Shown: positions 18,604 to 27,057 of the stretch, one piece after another | Position numbering within the stretch: position 1 is the stretch's first letter | How the letters are laid out: each line of letters begins with the position of its first letter | Translations under genes and position numbers: made by a program | NCBI RefSeq assembly: GCF_016595155.1 | Contig: NZ_JAENGP010000016.1 | Location: forward strand, 1 to 64,000 | Source of the DNA: Advenella mandrilli | Lineage (GTDB): Bacteria > Pseudomonadota > Gammaproteobacteria > Burkholderiales > Burkholderiaceae_B | Direction of reading: 5' to 3' | DNA: 64,000 bases | The notes under the pieces: generated by a model | The model's input: only the letters and a program-made list of their open reading frames with translations | Told to the model about the DNA's origin: nothing | Databases searched by the model: none

Positions 18604-19029
18604 ATGCGAAGCCTTCAACGCCCTCTTCGACATAAAGTTACCGATGCCTGGCAAATTTTATTTTTCCTGGCGGCGCTGTCGTTTTTGTGCCGGGCGCTGA
18701 TTCCTGCCGGATACATGCCCGATTTTTCAGGTGCGCGTGAGGGCAAGTTTTCCATTACCATTTGTACCGCTACCGGCACCAACACCATACTGGTGGACGC
18801 AAACGGGGAGCTTGTTGAGCCATCATCGGGTGACTATCCCGACAATCAGGATTGTGCATTTTGCCTTGTAGCATCGCAAACATTAATGCCTGCCCCGGAA
18901 ATGCCCGCGTTGGCGGTTTTCCTAACATCCCGTCCTGTCTCTTTGCCGCATGCCAATCATGCGCTCCCCCCGCTTCCTGCCCAGGGTCCGCCACTGGGCT
19001 CGCGCGCTCCTCCTTTAAACCTCGGTTAA
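18604..19029 (+). CDS. DUF2946 family protein
   Basis: A 141-residue protein with one N-terminal hydrophobic helix (about 17-33) followed by RALIPAGYMPDF and the SITICTATG motif. A central CAFC pair and a His/Pro-rich tail complete the DUF2946 pattern. The family is uncharacterised but often found beside TonB-dependent receptors and metal-uptake genes. The Cys and His residues suggest metal binding in the periplasm; that is inference. It is separated from the downstream receptor by a terminator-like structure. Confidence 0.7.
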   Translation: MRSLQRPLRHKVTDAWQILFFLAALSFLCRALIPAGYMPDFSGAREGKFSITICTATGTNTILVDANGELVEPSSGDYPDNQDCAFCLVASQTLMPAPEMPALAVFLTSRPVSLPHANHALPPLPAQGPPLGSRAPPLNLG

Positions 19030-19093
19030 GTCTTCGTCTGTGATTGTGTCCGTATCAATCACGCTTTAACGGTAGTTTTTCCGAGGTTTTTTT
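19017..19093 (+). terminator. Nested terminator-like structure between DUF2946 and the TonB receptor
   Basis: AAACCTCGG (19017-19025, within the last DUF2946 codons) pairs perfectly with CCGAGGTTT (19081-19089), which runs into T7. Inside the 55-base loop a second perfect stem, GTGATTG (19040-19046) / CAATCAC (19056-19062), can form. It can act as a terminator, or as an attenuator if the interior responds to a signal. Confidence 0.6.
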
Positions 19094-19189
19094 ATGTTTA
19101 TTTTTCATTCCGGTGCCTGTCTCAGGCGGGCCGTGTCATTGCTTTCTTTTGCGTCTTATTCCCAGGTCATGTTTACGCCTGGACAGTAA
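19094..19189 (+). CDS. Possible 31-residue leader ORF before the TonB receptor
   Basis: ATG 19094 follows GAGG by about eight bases, directly after the T-run of the terminator-like structure. It reads MFIFHSGACLRRAVSLLSF... to TAA at 19187-19189. It could be a regulatory leader peptide, or chance. The rest of the 296-base gap before the receptor holds no other ORF or riboswitch that I can recognise. Confidence 0.15.
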   Translation: MFIFHSGACLRRAVSLLSFASYSQVMFTPGQ

Positions 19190-19325
19190 GCCTTTGCAGG
19201 GGCTGGTGAACCTGTAAGTACATCGCAACAGGCATTCAGTCAGATTTCGTCAAGATCCGGCATCATCCTTGAGTTGCGCCCGGTTTGCGTTACTTATAAA
19301 CATAAATAGATATAAAAATTAACAA

Positions 19326-21284
19326 ATGACAAATTTTAAACCAGTTTTCTTATCACGCTATCGCCTGCCCGTGCAGGCATTTCCTGCGTTGGCAGGTGTC
19401 ATATTGGGTACCGTCTGGGCCAATACCAGCGCAGCCAGTGTTACGCAGCTGGCGCCCATTGTGGTAACGGCATCTGCAAGCGAGCGCTTGTTGGAAGATG
19501 CGCCAGCCAGTGTCACGGTGCTAAGTAGCGAAGAATTGAGCCGTCGGCCAATTTATAATGTGGCCCAGGCGGTAGAAGGAACGCCCGGTGTGAACTTGAG
19601 CAGCGTTGGCATTAATGGCAAGGGTATTTCAATCCGTGGCATGAAAACAGACCATACCCTGGTTCTGTATGATGGCATGCGCATCAACCAGTCGGGGCCG
19701 CTTATTTACGGTTCGGATTTTGAGCACGGATGGATGCCCGCAGAAGCCATTGAGCGTATTGAAATTGTTCGTGGCCCCATGTCTTCGTTATATGGCTCCG
19801 AGGCGCTTGGTGGTGTGGTTAACGTTATATCACGGCGCGCCACCGATGAATGGGTTAACGTCTTTTCTGCCGATGGCGTTTTCCCCCGCAACAGCCGGGG
19901 CGGTGACCGGCACCGTATGGGGGCCTATATTTCAGGCCCCTTGATACAGGACGTGCTTGGCTTGACGGTCTCCGGGCAATATCAACACACACAAGCCCTG
20001 TACGCCCCCGAAAGTGCGACGCCTACGGCCTTTCATGAAACTTCCATGGGGTACCGGAAAGACCTGCTGGGTACGGTGGGTTTAACTTGGACGCCCGATG
20101 ACAGGCAACGCCTGGATGCCACGATGAGTGTCGGTAAAGAAGACCGCTGGCGTCACAGTACCACTTACCGTTCAGACGACAATATCCGCCGGCAGCGCCT
20201 TTCTCTGTCACACACCGGAGACTGGGACTGGGGGAAAAGCGAAATCAAGCTGTACCGTTCCAACCTTAAGCGTGTTAATGACCGGACAGATGGTGGTAGC
20301 ACCGGCCCGCACCAGTTTACCGATAAGGTTGCCAGTGGCATGGTCAGCTTTGAACCTTTGCATGGGCACACGGTGACGTTGGGTGGCGAATTGCGCAAGG
20401 AAATCCTGGAAGATCCTACCGTGAATGCATCCGGCCGGGAAAGTGCCACCCACAAGGCTTTTTTCCTGCAGGATGAAATGATGCTGGGCGAAAACTGGGA
20501 GTTGTTGCTGGGCAGTCGTTTCGACCATCATCCCAATTATGGCTGGCAGACCAGCCCGCGTGCTTATGTGCTGTATCACTTCAATGATGAACTTGTTTTC
20601 AAGGGTGGTGTGGGCAAGGGGTTTCGGGCGCCTACGCTTAAACAGCTGTCGCCAGGTTATCGCGGCTCATGGGGGCGGGGCTCGGAGATATTCGGTAACC
20701 CCGACCTGAAGCCCGAAACCTCGGTGTCGTATGAAGCGGGTTTTGATTATACCGGTGACCGCTGGCAAGCTAATGCCATGCTGTTCCTGAACCAGGTGGA
20801 AGACCTGATTGATACCAACTGTGTTGCCGGGTGTGCCGACCGGAGCAAAACCTATGAGTACGTCAATATAAACAAGGCCCGTATTAGCGGCCTGGAAGTG
20901 GGTTTTGGAGTGGAGCTGCCCTGGCAGCTTCAGCTGAATGCCAACTATACCTATCTGGATGCCGTAGACCGAAGCAGCAAAACGCGTCTGACTGACCGTC
21001 CGCGCCATGTCGCCAATGCCACCCTGAACTGGCAGCCGGCCGATGACTGGGATGCCAGCCTCAGGTGGCAGTATGTCGGTTCCCAGCGCACGACAAGCGC
21101 ATCAGGCTATCAGCCGGCTTATTCAATCCTTTCCCTGTACGGCAGTTACGATGTCAACCGGCATGTGACCCTGCATGCAGGCATCGAAAACCTTACCGAC
21201 AAGCGTCTGGCCGATGAGTCTGCAGACTATGTGCTCAGTGATGAAGGACGTCGCCTGTTTGTTGGCGTGGAAATGAGGTTCTGA
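19326..21284 (+). CDS. TonB-dependent outer-membrane receptor (CirA/FepA-like)
   Basis: A 652-residue receptor. After a long signal sequence, the plug domain starts near residue 40 with APIVVTASASER, a TonB-box-like stretch. It continues with GVNLSSVGINGKGISIRGM and IERIEIVRGPMSSLYGSEALGG. The beta-barrel carries GKGFRAPTLKQLSPGY and NPDLKPETS, and ends in the aromatic terminus VEMRF required for outer-membrane insertion. It resembles catecholate-siderophore/colicin receptors, but the substrate is not known. Only one base separates its stop from the CobN-like gene, so the pair is one transcription unit. There is no clear ribosome site before ATG 19326. Confidence 0.92.
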   Translation: MTNFKPVFLSRYRLPVQAFPALAGVILGTVWANTSAASVTQLAPIVVTASASERLLEDAPASVTVLSSEELSRRPIYNVAQAVEGTPGVNLSSVGINGKGISIRGMKTDHTLVLYDGMRINQSGPLIYGSDFEHGWMPAEAIERIEIVRGPMSSLYGSEALGGVVNVISRRATDEWVNVFSADGVFPRNSRGGDRHRMGAYISGPLIQDVLGLTVSGQYQHTQALYAPESATPTAFHETSMGYRKDLLGTVGLTWTPDDRQRLDATMSVGKEDRWRHSTTYRSDDNIRRQRLSLSHTGDWDWGKSEIKLYRSNLKRVNDRTDGGSTGPHQFTDKVASGMVSFEPLHGHTVTLGGELRKEILEDPTVNASGRESATHKAFFLQDEMMLGENWELLLGSRFDHHPNYGWQTSPRAYVLYHFNDELVFKGGVGKGFRAPTLKQLSPGYRGSWGRGSEIFGNPDLKPETSVSYEAGFDYTGDRWQANAMLFLNQVEDLIDTNCVAGCADRSKTYEYVNINKARISGLEVGFGVELPWQLQLNANYTYLDAVDRSSKTRLTDRPRHVANATLNWQPADDWDASLRWQYVGSQRTTSASGYQPAYSILSLYGSYDVNRHVTLHAGIENLTDKRLADESADYVLSDEGRRLFVGVEMRF

Positions 21285-21285
21285 C

Positions 21286-24200
21286 ATGATGCGTAAACTG
21301 ACTCTTCTTAATCTATGGATATGGTGGTGTGTGGGTGTTGCCGGGCTGGTACCGGCACAGGCTGCGGCCGAAGTTTCTGCTCCGCTTGTCAAGGTGGTCA
21401 CCAACCGGTCGGTGCTGCCGGCCAAGTTTCAGGTGCTGGCACCAATCGCCAAGCGTGCCGGCGTCCGGCTTGAGCATGTGGACGTTGGCACGGCAGGTGC
21501 CCCTGCCGGACAATGGTTGCCGGGCGCCAGTTTGGTTGTCCTGGATACGCCGCGCCCCAGTGCCCGTGCCGAAGTGGACGGTGCGATTGGTCAAAGCCTG
21601 CAAACGGGTGATGTCCCCTGGCTCAGGGTTGGCGGCCGTGTTGAAGACTTTGGCGGCATGACGGCCGAACAGGCCCGGCAATTGTCAGCTTATTACACCA
21701 ACGGCGGGGCCGGTAATTTCAGGCTGTTTTTCCAGGCTGCCAAAGACCTGGCCCAAGGCCGTTCCATTGCGTCGTTGCCAGCTGCCGAACAAGTGCCCGA
21801 GACCGGTTTTTATCATCCGGCCGCCCCGCAAGTATTCGAGTCGCCTGAGCCTTATTTGGCCTGGGCCCGGGCACGCATGCCCCAGGCTGTTGGCCAGCTT
21901 GCTTTCCTGATTCACAATGGGGTGGTTAGTGATATGCAGACGCAGCTTATTGATGCCCTGATTGCCGCATCTGAAGCCAGAAACATCTTGCCTGTTGCCT
22001 TCTGGTATGACAGTAACGACCCCAAGGCATTGACGAAGGTTATCAAGCCGGCCGGTGCCGATGCGATGGTTAATATGCGCATGACGCAAAACAGCGCCGA
22101 GCGGGCTGCCGAACTGGCGCAACTGGACATCCCTGCCATCCAGACCTTGACCTATCGTGAGGGTGATCAGGCGCAATGGCTGGCAGCGCCCAGCGGTGTG
22201 GCACAAAGAGTGGTGCCGATTTTTATGGCCATTCCCGAAACCTGGGGCATGAGCGATCCCATGGTACTGTCTGCCCTGCAGGACGGGGCGGCAGTTCCCA
22301 TGGCCGAACAGGTGGATGGTTTGCTGGATAAACTGCGCAAGTTAATTGAGTTACGCCGCAAGCCTGCCAGCGACAAGCAGCTGGCGCTGATGTTCTGGAA
22401 TTATCCGGCCGGAGAGCGCAATTTTGGCGCCTCACACCTGAATGTCCCGCTTAGTATTGAAAATATTACCCAGGCGCTGAATCAGGCCGGCTATGATGTT
22501 GATCCGGTGGATGAAGCCGGCATGATTGAAAAGGGTCAGGCCATGCTTTCCATGCTGTATCGAAGCAGCCAGCCAGAAGATTTGCTGGCCCGTGACTTGG
22601 CGGCAGTGTTGCCGGTTGCGCAATACCAGGCATGGCTGGACAAACTGCCAGCCGGGCCACGCGAGGGTATGGCGGTCTGGGGGAATCCGGCAGACCATTG
22701 GGCGGTTCGCACGGTAAATGGCGTGCCCGCGTTTGTGATTCCCAGAATGAAGTTGGGCAAGCTGGTTATCATGCCACAAATGCCAAGAGCTGCGCAAATG
22801 GGCAGCCATTATCACGATGAGTCGATGGCGCCCGATCATTTGTATATGGCCGCCTACCTGTGGCTGCAAGCGTCTTTCAGTGCGGATGCCCTGATCCACC
22901 TGGGCACGCATGGCACCCAGGAATGGTTGCCAGGCAAAGACCGGGGGCTTTCCATGCGCGATTATCCCTTTCTGGCGCTGGGGAGTTTGCCTGTTTTTTA
23001 TCCCTATATCCAGGATAACGTGGGTGAGGCGCTGCAAACGCGACGCCGGGGCAGGGCGGTGTCCATCAGTCACCAAACACCACCTTTCGCGCCCGCAGGG
23101 CTTTACGATGAATTGCGTGATATGCACAATCTGGTTGAAGAGTATGAGCAGCTGGACGAAGGGGCCGTGCAGCAGACGGTCATGGAAAAAATCCTGGCCG
23201 CAGCCCGGGATTCCAGCATGATTCAGGATTTGGACTGGGAAGAACGCCAGGCCCGTGACGATTTTTCCGGGTTTTTGCAGGTCTTGCATAACCATTTGCA
23301 TGCGCTGGCCCAAACTGCCATGCCGCTGGGGCTGCACCGTTTTGGCCAACCTGCCTCAGCGGAACACCGGCTGGCCGTGGTCATGCAGCAATTGGGCCAG
23401 CCATTTTATGATGCACTGGGCTTGTCGGACGAACTGTTTGTGGAAGATTTCACGCAGCTGCAGGCCAGTGTGCCGTACCAAACCCTGAACCGTTACCTGC
23501 GTGAGGGGGAAGACATGGCAACGGCCGCACCCGGGCTTCAGGAACATTTATTACGCGCCCTGGAACTGGACGCGGGCCTGGCTGATACCGGTGAAATGGA
23601 AGCATTATTAAGCGGGTTGTCGGGTGGCTTTGTGCTACCCGGGCCGGGTGGTGACCCCATACGCCGTCCGGGTTTGGCCAGCGGCCGTAACCTGTATGCG
23701 CTGGAACCCGATAAATTGCCCACGCCGTCCGCTTATGAAAGCGGGGGTGTGGCACTGATGCAATTGGCAGACACGTATCGCAACGAGAACCAGGGGGCCT
23801 GGCCCAAGCGTCTGGCATTCAGCCTGTGGGCAGGCGAAGCGGTACGCCATCAAGGCATTACCGAAGGGCAGATTTTGCATGCATTGGGCTTAAAACCGGT
23901 GTGGGCGCGCAATGGCCGGATTTCCCGCCTGGACATTATTCCCGCCGCTACCCTGGGCCGGCCGCGTATAGACGTTGTTATCCAGGCAACGGGGGTTTAC
24001 CGGGACCAGTTTGACGGCTTTATGCGCTTGCTTGCCGAGGCCATGAACCAGCTTGCGGAACTGGATGAGCCCGATAACCCGATTGCGGCCAATACACAGC
24101 GGATTACGGACGAGCTGCTGGCAGCAGGCATGCCGGCAGACGAGGCCGTACAGGCTGCCCGTTACCGGATATTCAGCAGTGCACCTGGCAATTACGGCAC

Positions 24201-25176
24201 AGGCCTGCCTGGCATGATGCAGCAATCCACCCAATGGAAAGGGGATGATGAACTGGCCGGGCAGTTCCTGAACCGCATGCAATATGCTTATGGCAGCGAG
24301 GGTTGGGCCATCAAGCCCTCTTCAACCAACCTGCTGGCGGCCCAGTTGCGGGGCACCGATGCGGCGGTCATGTCGCGCACGTCAAATATACATGGCGTGC
24401 TTTCCACCGACCATCCCTTCGAGTTCCTGGGCGGGCTGTCGGTGGCGATTCGCCATCTGGATGGCAAAAGCCCGCCGCTGTATATTTCCGATTTGCGCAA
24501 AAAAGAACCTAAAACCACTTCCATGCAAGCCTTTCTTGCCAATGAAATGCGGGTCAGATACCTGAACCCGCACTGGATAGAAAGCATGCGAAATGAAGGC
24601 TATGCCGGCACGCTGGAGGTGGTGGATACGGTTAATAACCTGTTTGGCTGGCAGGCCGTAGACCCTGCCACGGTGCGACCCGACCAGTGGCAGGCAATCT
24701 TCGATACCTATATTGAAGATACGCGCGAACTGGGCACAAACGAATGGTTTGAGCAGCACAATCCCACTGCCCAGGCACAGGTGCTGGAACGCATGGCCGA
24801 AGCCATTCGCAAGGGTTATTGGGATGCGCCCGAAGCCACCCGGCAGGCGCTGGCCGAGCGCTGGAACGAACTGGAGCAACAGTTTAATGCCACGGCGGGT
24901 GACCCGCTGACACGGACATTCGTGGCGGACATGGCCCAGGGGTTTGGCCTGGCGCAAGCGGCTGCTGAGGCGGATGCCGCAACGCCTGATGCCGCTTCTG
25001 CGGCCGATGCCCAGGCGCAGTCAGCGGTCAGTGGCCAGCTTATGCAGCCAGTGGAAACGGCACCGCCTTTGTTTCCCTGGATGCTGGTTTTTTCACTTGC
25101 CCTGTTGGGGGCGGCCACCTTGTATGGCGGCCTGCGCCAATGGCGTGGGGCCCATACAAGGTCTGCACACGCATAA
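21286..25176 (+). CDS. Exported, membrane-anchored CobN/HmuS-like chelatase-family protein
   Basis: A 1296-residue member of the CobN / magnesium-chelatase H family. Family landmarks are HLGTHGTQEWLPGKD (about residues 539-553), PIRRPGLASGRNLY, the LAFSLW and RIDVVIQATGVYRDQF regions, APGNYGTGLPGMM and NPHWIESMRNEGYAG. Classical CobN is a cytoplasmic cobaltochelatase subunit. This one instead has an N-terminal signal peptide (about 1-28, ending AQAAAE) and a C-terminal transmembrane helix (about 1262-1283) followed by basic residues. The large domain should therefore sit in the periplasm. No CobS/CobT-type ATPase is encoded nearby; an ExbB-like channel and DUF2149 follow instead. Inserting or removing a metal from an imported tetrapyrrole or metallophore is the likely role, by analogy with HmuS-type proteins. 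Confidence 0.85.
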   Translation: MMRKLTLLNLWIWWCVGVAGLVPAQAAAEVSAPLVKVVTNRSVLPAKFQVLAPIAKRAGVRLEHVDVGTAGAPAGQWLPGASLVVLDTPRPSARAEVDGAIGQSLQTGDVPWLRVGGRVEDFGGMTAEQARQLSAYYTNGGAGNFRLFFQAAKDLAQGRSIASLPAAEQVPETGFYHPAAPQVFESPEPYLAWARARMPQAVGQLAFLIHNGVVSDMQTQLIDALIAASEARNILPVAFWYDSNDPKALTKVIKPAGADAMVNMRMTQNSAERAAELAQLDIPAIQTLTYREGDQAQWLAAPSGVAQRVVPIFMAIPETWGMSDPMVLSALQDGAAVPMAEQVDGLLDKLRKLIELRRKPASDKQLALMFWNYPAGERNFGASHLNVPLSIENITQALNQAGYDVDPVDEAGMIEKGQAMLSMLYRSSQPEDLLARDLAAVLPVAQYQAWLDKLPAGPREGMAVWGNPADHWAVRTVNGVPAFVIPRMKLGKLVIMPQMPRAAQMGSHYHDESMAPDHLYMAAYLWLQASFSADALIHLGTHGTQEWLPGKDRGLSMRDYPFLALGSLPVFYPYIQDNVGEALQTRRRGRAVSISHQTPPFAPAGLYDELRDMHNLVEEYEQLDEGAVQQTVMEKILAAARDSSMIQDLDWEERQARDDFSGFLQVLHNHLHALAQTAMPLGLHRFGQPASAEHRLAVVMQQLGQPFYDALGLSDELFVEDFTQLQASVPYQTLNRYLREGEDMATAAPGLQEHLLRALELDAGLADTGEMEALLSGLSGGFVLPGPGGDPIRRPGLASGRNLYALEPDKLPTPSAYESGGVALMQLADTYRNENQGAWPKRLAFSLWAGEAVRHQGITEGQILHALGLKPVWARNGRISRLDIIPAATLGRPRIDVVIQATGVYRDQFDGFMRLLAEAMNQLAELDEPDNPIAANTQRITDELLAAGMPADEAVQAARYRIFSSAPGNYGTGLPGMMQQSTQWKGDDELAGQFLNRMQYAYGSEGWAIKPSSTNLLAAQLRGTDAAVMSRTSNIHGVLSTDHPFEFLGGLSVAIRHLDGKSPPLYISDLRKKEPKTTSMQAFLANEMRVRYLNPHWIESMRNEGYAGTLEVVDTVNNLFGWQAVDPATVRPDQWQAIFDTYIEDTRELGTNEWFEQHNPTAQAQVLERMAEAIRKGYWDAPEATRQALAERWNELEQQFNATAGDPLTRTFVADMAQGFGLAQAAAEADAATPDAASAADAQAQSAVSGQLMQPVETAPPLFPWMLVFSLALLGAATLYGGLRQWRGAHTRSAHA

Positions 25177-25193
25177 TTTTTTTGGAGTATTAA

Positions 25194-25682
25194 ATGAACT
25201 TTCTTGAATCGGGCCTGTATGAACTTGCCGGGCTTTTCCTTGCACCCGTACTTGTAATGATTTTGCTTTGCCTGTTGTATTCCTTTGCCTCGCTGGGCGG
25301 TTTTGCCGTTGAGTGGTGGCAACGGCGCCAGCAACGCGCGCAATCGGTGCTGCACCAGCAGCATGCCAGGCATGGCGGCACTGCCGATGACTTGGAACTA
25401 TGGATTATGCACCGCCTGGAGCTGTTGCGTATTGTATCGCGCACGGCACCCATGCTGGGTTTGATTGCCACCATGATACCCATGGGCCCGGCCTTGCTGG
25501 CGCTTGGCGGGGGCAATGCGGCTGGTGTGGGCGAGAACCTGGTCACGGCTTTTTCAGCGGTTATTCTGGCATTGATTGCGGCCAGCGTTACGTTTTCCAT
25601 CTTGACGGTACGGCGACGCTGGCTGTTGCAGGAACTGCGTGAGCTGGAACGCCAGGGCTTGCTTGTGGCACAGGAGGCCTGA
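25194..25682 (+). CDS. MotA/TolQ/ExbB-type proton channel protein
   Basis: The 162-residue protein has three predicted helices: about 12-35, a central one in the segment starting TAPMLGLIATMIPMGPALLAL, and about 115-135. The APMLGL...MIPMG and AFSAVILALIAASVTF segments match the TolQ/ExbB pore helices. Such channels convert proton flow into mechanical work on a partner. It is about 80 residues shorter than typical ExbB and lacks a nearby ExbD or TonB. TTGGAG precedes ATG 25194, 17 bases after the CobN-like stop, so it is co-transcribed and probably powers that protein. Confidence 0.82.
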   Translation: MNFLESGLYELAGLFLAPVLVMILLCLLYSFASLGGFAVEWWQRRQQRAQSVLHQQHARHGGTADDLELWIMHRLELLRIVSRTAPMLGLIATMIPMGPALLALGGGNAAGVGENLVTAFSAVILALIAASVTFSILTVRRRWLLQELRELERQGLLVAQEA

Positions 25683-25684
25683 AC

Positions 25685-26005
25685 ATGCGATTTCTGGAAT
25701 CTGATGATGCAGATGATCCCATCCTTTCGGTGGTTAACATGATTGACCTGTTTCTGGTGGTGATAGGGATTTTAATGGTGGTGGTTGCCCTTAACCCGCT
25801 TAATCCGTACGCCGCCCAGGATGTGATTGTGATTGAAAACCCCGGCAAGGCCAATATGACCATGACCATTAAAGAGGGTGAAGAGCTGACCCGTTATGAG
25901 TCTAATGGTGAAATCGGGCAGGGGCAGGGCATCAAGGCCGGCATTACCTACCGGCTGGATGACGGGCGCATGATTTATGTGCCCGAAACGGCTGTTGCCC
26001 AGTAA
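25685..26005 (+). CDS. DUF2149 family protein
   Basis: A 106-residue protein with a conserved acidic N-terminus (LESDDADDPILSVVNMIDLF), one transmembrane helix (about 20-40) and a small C-terminal domain ending in DDGRMIYVPE. The topology, a short N-terminus plus one helix plus a periplasmic domain, is that of ExbD/TolR, so it may be the ExbD-like partner of the preceding channel. DUF2149 genes are recurrent neighbours of CobN-like and ExbB-like genes. A strong AGGAGG overlaps the end of the ExbB-like gene. Confidence 0.8.
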   Translation: MRFLESDDADDPILSVVNMIDLFLVVIGILMVVVALNPLNPYAAQDVIVIENPGKANMTMTIKEGEELTRYESNGEIGQGQGIKAGITYRLDDGRMIYVPETAVAQ

Positions 26006-26023
26006 GGGCACCTTGTTGTTGGA

Positions 26024-26059
26024 AAGCATTGCTTGCCCGTTACCGGGCAAGCAATGCTT
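26024..26059. terminator. Bidirectional hairpin between convergent operons
   Basis: A perfect 16-bp stem (AAGCATTGCTTGCCCG / CGGGCAAGCAATGCTT) with a TTAC loop lies between the DUF2149 gene and the convergent SDR gene. T-runs are short on both sides, but the stem is very stable. Confidence 0.8.
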
Positions 26060-26072
26060 ATAAAACAGGCCG

Positions 26073-26828
26073 TTAAACGGCGGTGTAGCCGCCATCAACC
26101 AGCAGGCTGGTGCCGGTAATGAAAGAGGCATCGTCACTGGCCAGGAACAAAACGGCGGCAGACACTTCTTTGGGTTCACCCATGCGGCCAATCGGGTGCA
26201 GGGCGGCAATACCGGCACGGATTTCCGGTGTAATGGTTTCGGTTAAGGGGGTGTTGATATACCCGGGGCAAACCATGTTGCAGCGGATACCTTCCTTGGC
26301 ATGAGAGGTGCCTACCATTTGGGTGAGCATTTTGACGCCCCCTTTAGCGGCAGAGTAGGCGGTTAGTTTGTCGCGGGCTACCATGCTGTGGATAGACCCA
26401 TTGTTGACAATGGCACCGCCCGTGCCCTGTTTTTTAAATTGCTGGACGGCATATTTATCGCAGTAAAAAACACCATTCAGGTTGATGTCGATAATTCTCT
26501 GCCAGTCTTTGCTGTCCAGTTCATCGACATTGGCTTCGATATTGATGCCGGCATTGGCAAAAATGACATCCACCTTGCCGTATTGTTCCACCGCTTGCTC
26601 AAACAGGTTCTTGACTTCCTCTTCATTGGAAACATCGGCCTTGACAAAAAAAGCCTGCCCACCCTGGGCGGTGATTTTGTTAACCACGGCCTGCCCTTGT
26701 TCGATGGAAATATCGGAAACAATCACTTTTGCACCTTCAGCCGCAAAAGCCATGGCGGCAGATTCGCCCAGGCCACTGGCTGCACCGGTAACAATGACTG
26801 CTTTATTGGTGAAACGGTTATAACTCAT
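26073..26828 (-). CDS. SDR-family oxidoreductase
   Basis: A 251-residue classical short-chain dehydrogenase: TGAASGLG cofactor loop near residue 15, NAGI near 91, catalytic Ser in NNGSIHSM and YSAAKGG near 157, and the PGYINTPL and LLVDGGYTAV segments. An acidic residue at the end of beta-2 (SDIS) points to NAD preference. GGAG lies nine bases upstream of ATG 26828. The substrate is unknown. It is divergent from the siderophore-interacting protein gene and shares its intergenic region. Confidence 0.85.
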   Translation of the reverse strand: MSYNRFTNKAVIVTGAASGLGESAAMAFAAEGAKVIVSDISIEQGQAVVNKITAQGGQAFFVKADVSNEEEVKNLFEQAVEQYGKVDVIFANAGINIEANVDELDSKDWQRIIDINLNGVFYCDKYAVQQFKKQGTGGAIVNNGSIHSMVARDKLTAYSAAKGGVKMLTQMVGTSHAKEGIRCNMVCPGYINTPLTETITPEIRAGIAALHPIGRMGEPKEVSAAVLFLASDDASFITGTSLLVDGGYTAV

Positions 26829-26978
26829 TGCAAATCTCCATTAAATGAAAGAACTGTCTGGTTGACAGTATTATTTAAGTATAAACGATGCGTTTTTCAG
26901 GAAGAAAAATAGCCTTCGGTATTTGGCAGGCAAGCGTGAAGGTACTTTTTAACACCTTGTTTTTTCAAGGGATTAATT

Positions 26979-26997
26979 AATAATGATTCTCATTTGT
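26979..26997. promoter_or_regulatory. Fur box upstream of the siderophore-interacting protein gene
   Basis: AATAATGATTCTCATTTGT matches 13 of 19 positions of the GATAATGAT-A-ATCATTATC Fur consensus, with the core AATGATtcTCATT best kept. A -10-like TATTAT lies at 27002-27007, so bound Fur would cover the promoter. The site is 61 bp upstream of ATG 27058. Confidence 0.65.
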
Positions 26998-27057
26998 GAT
27001 ATATTATCAGTTGACAATAGTAAATAACCCTATACGGGCTACTGAATGAGATTGTAA

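Noticed and set aside
19030-19325. Cobalamin riboswitch upstream of the TonB receptor and CobN-like gene
   Set aside because: Expected because of the CobN homology, but no B12-box or GCCACTG-type core could be found; the only structure is the terminator-like nested stem.
22432-23349. 305-codon reverse ORF inside the CobN-like gene
   Set aside because: It is antisense to highly conserved CobN motifs and has no recognisable domain.
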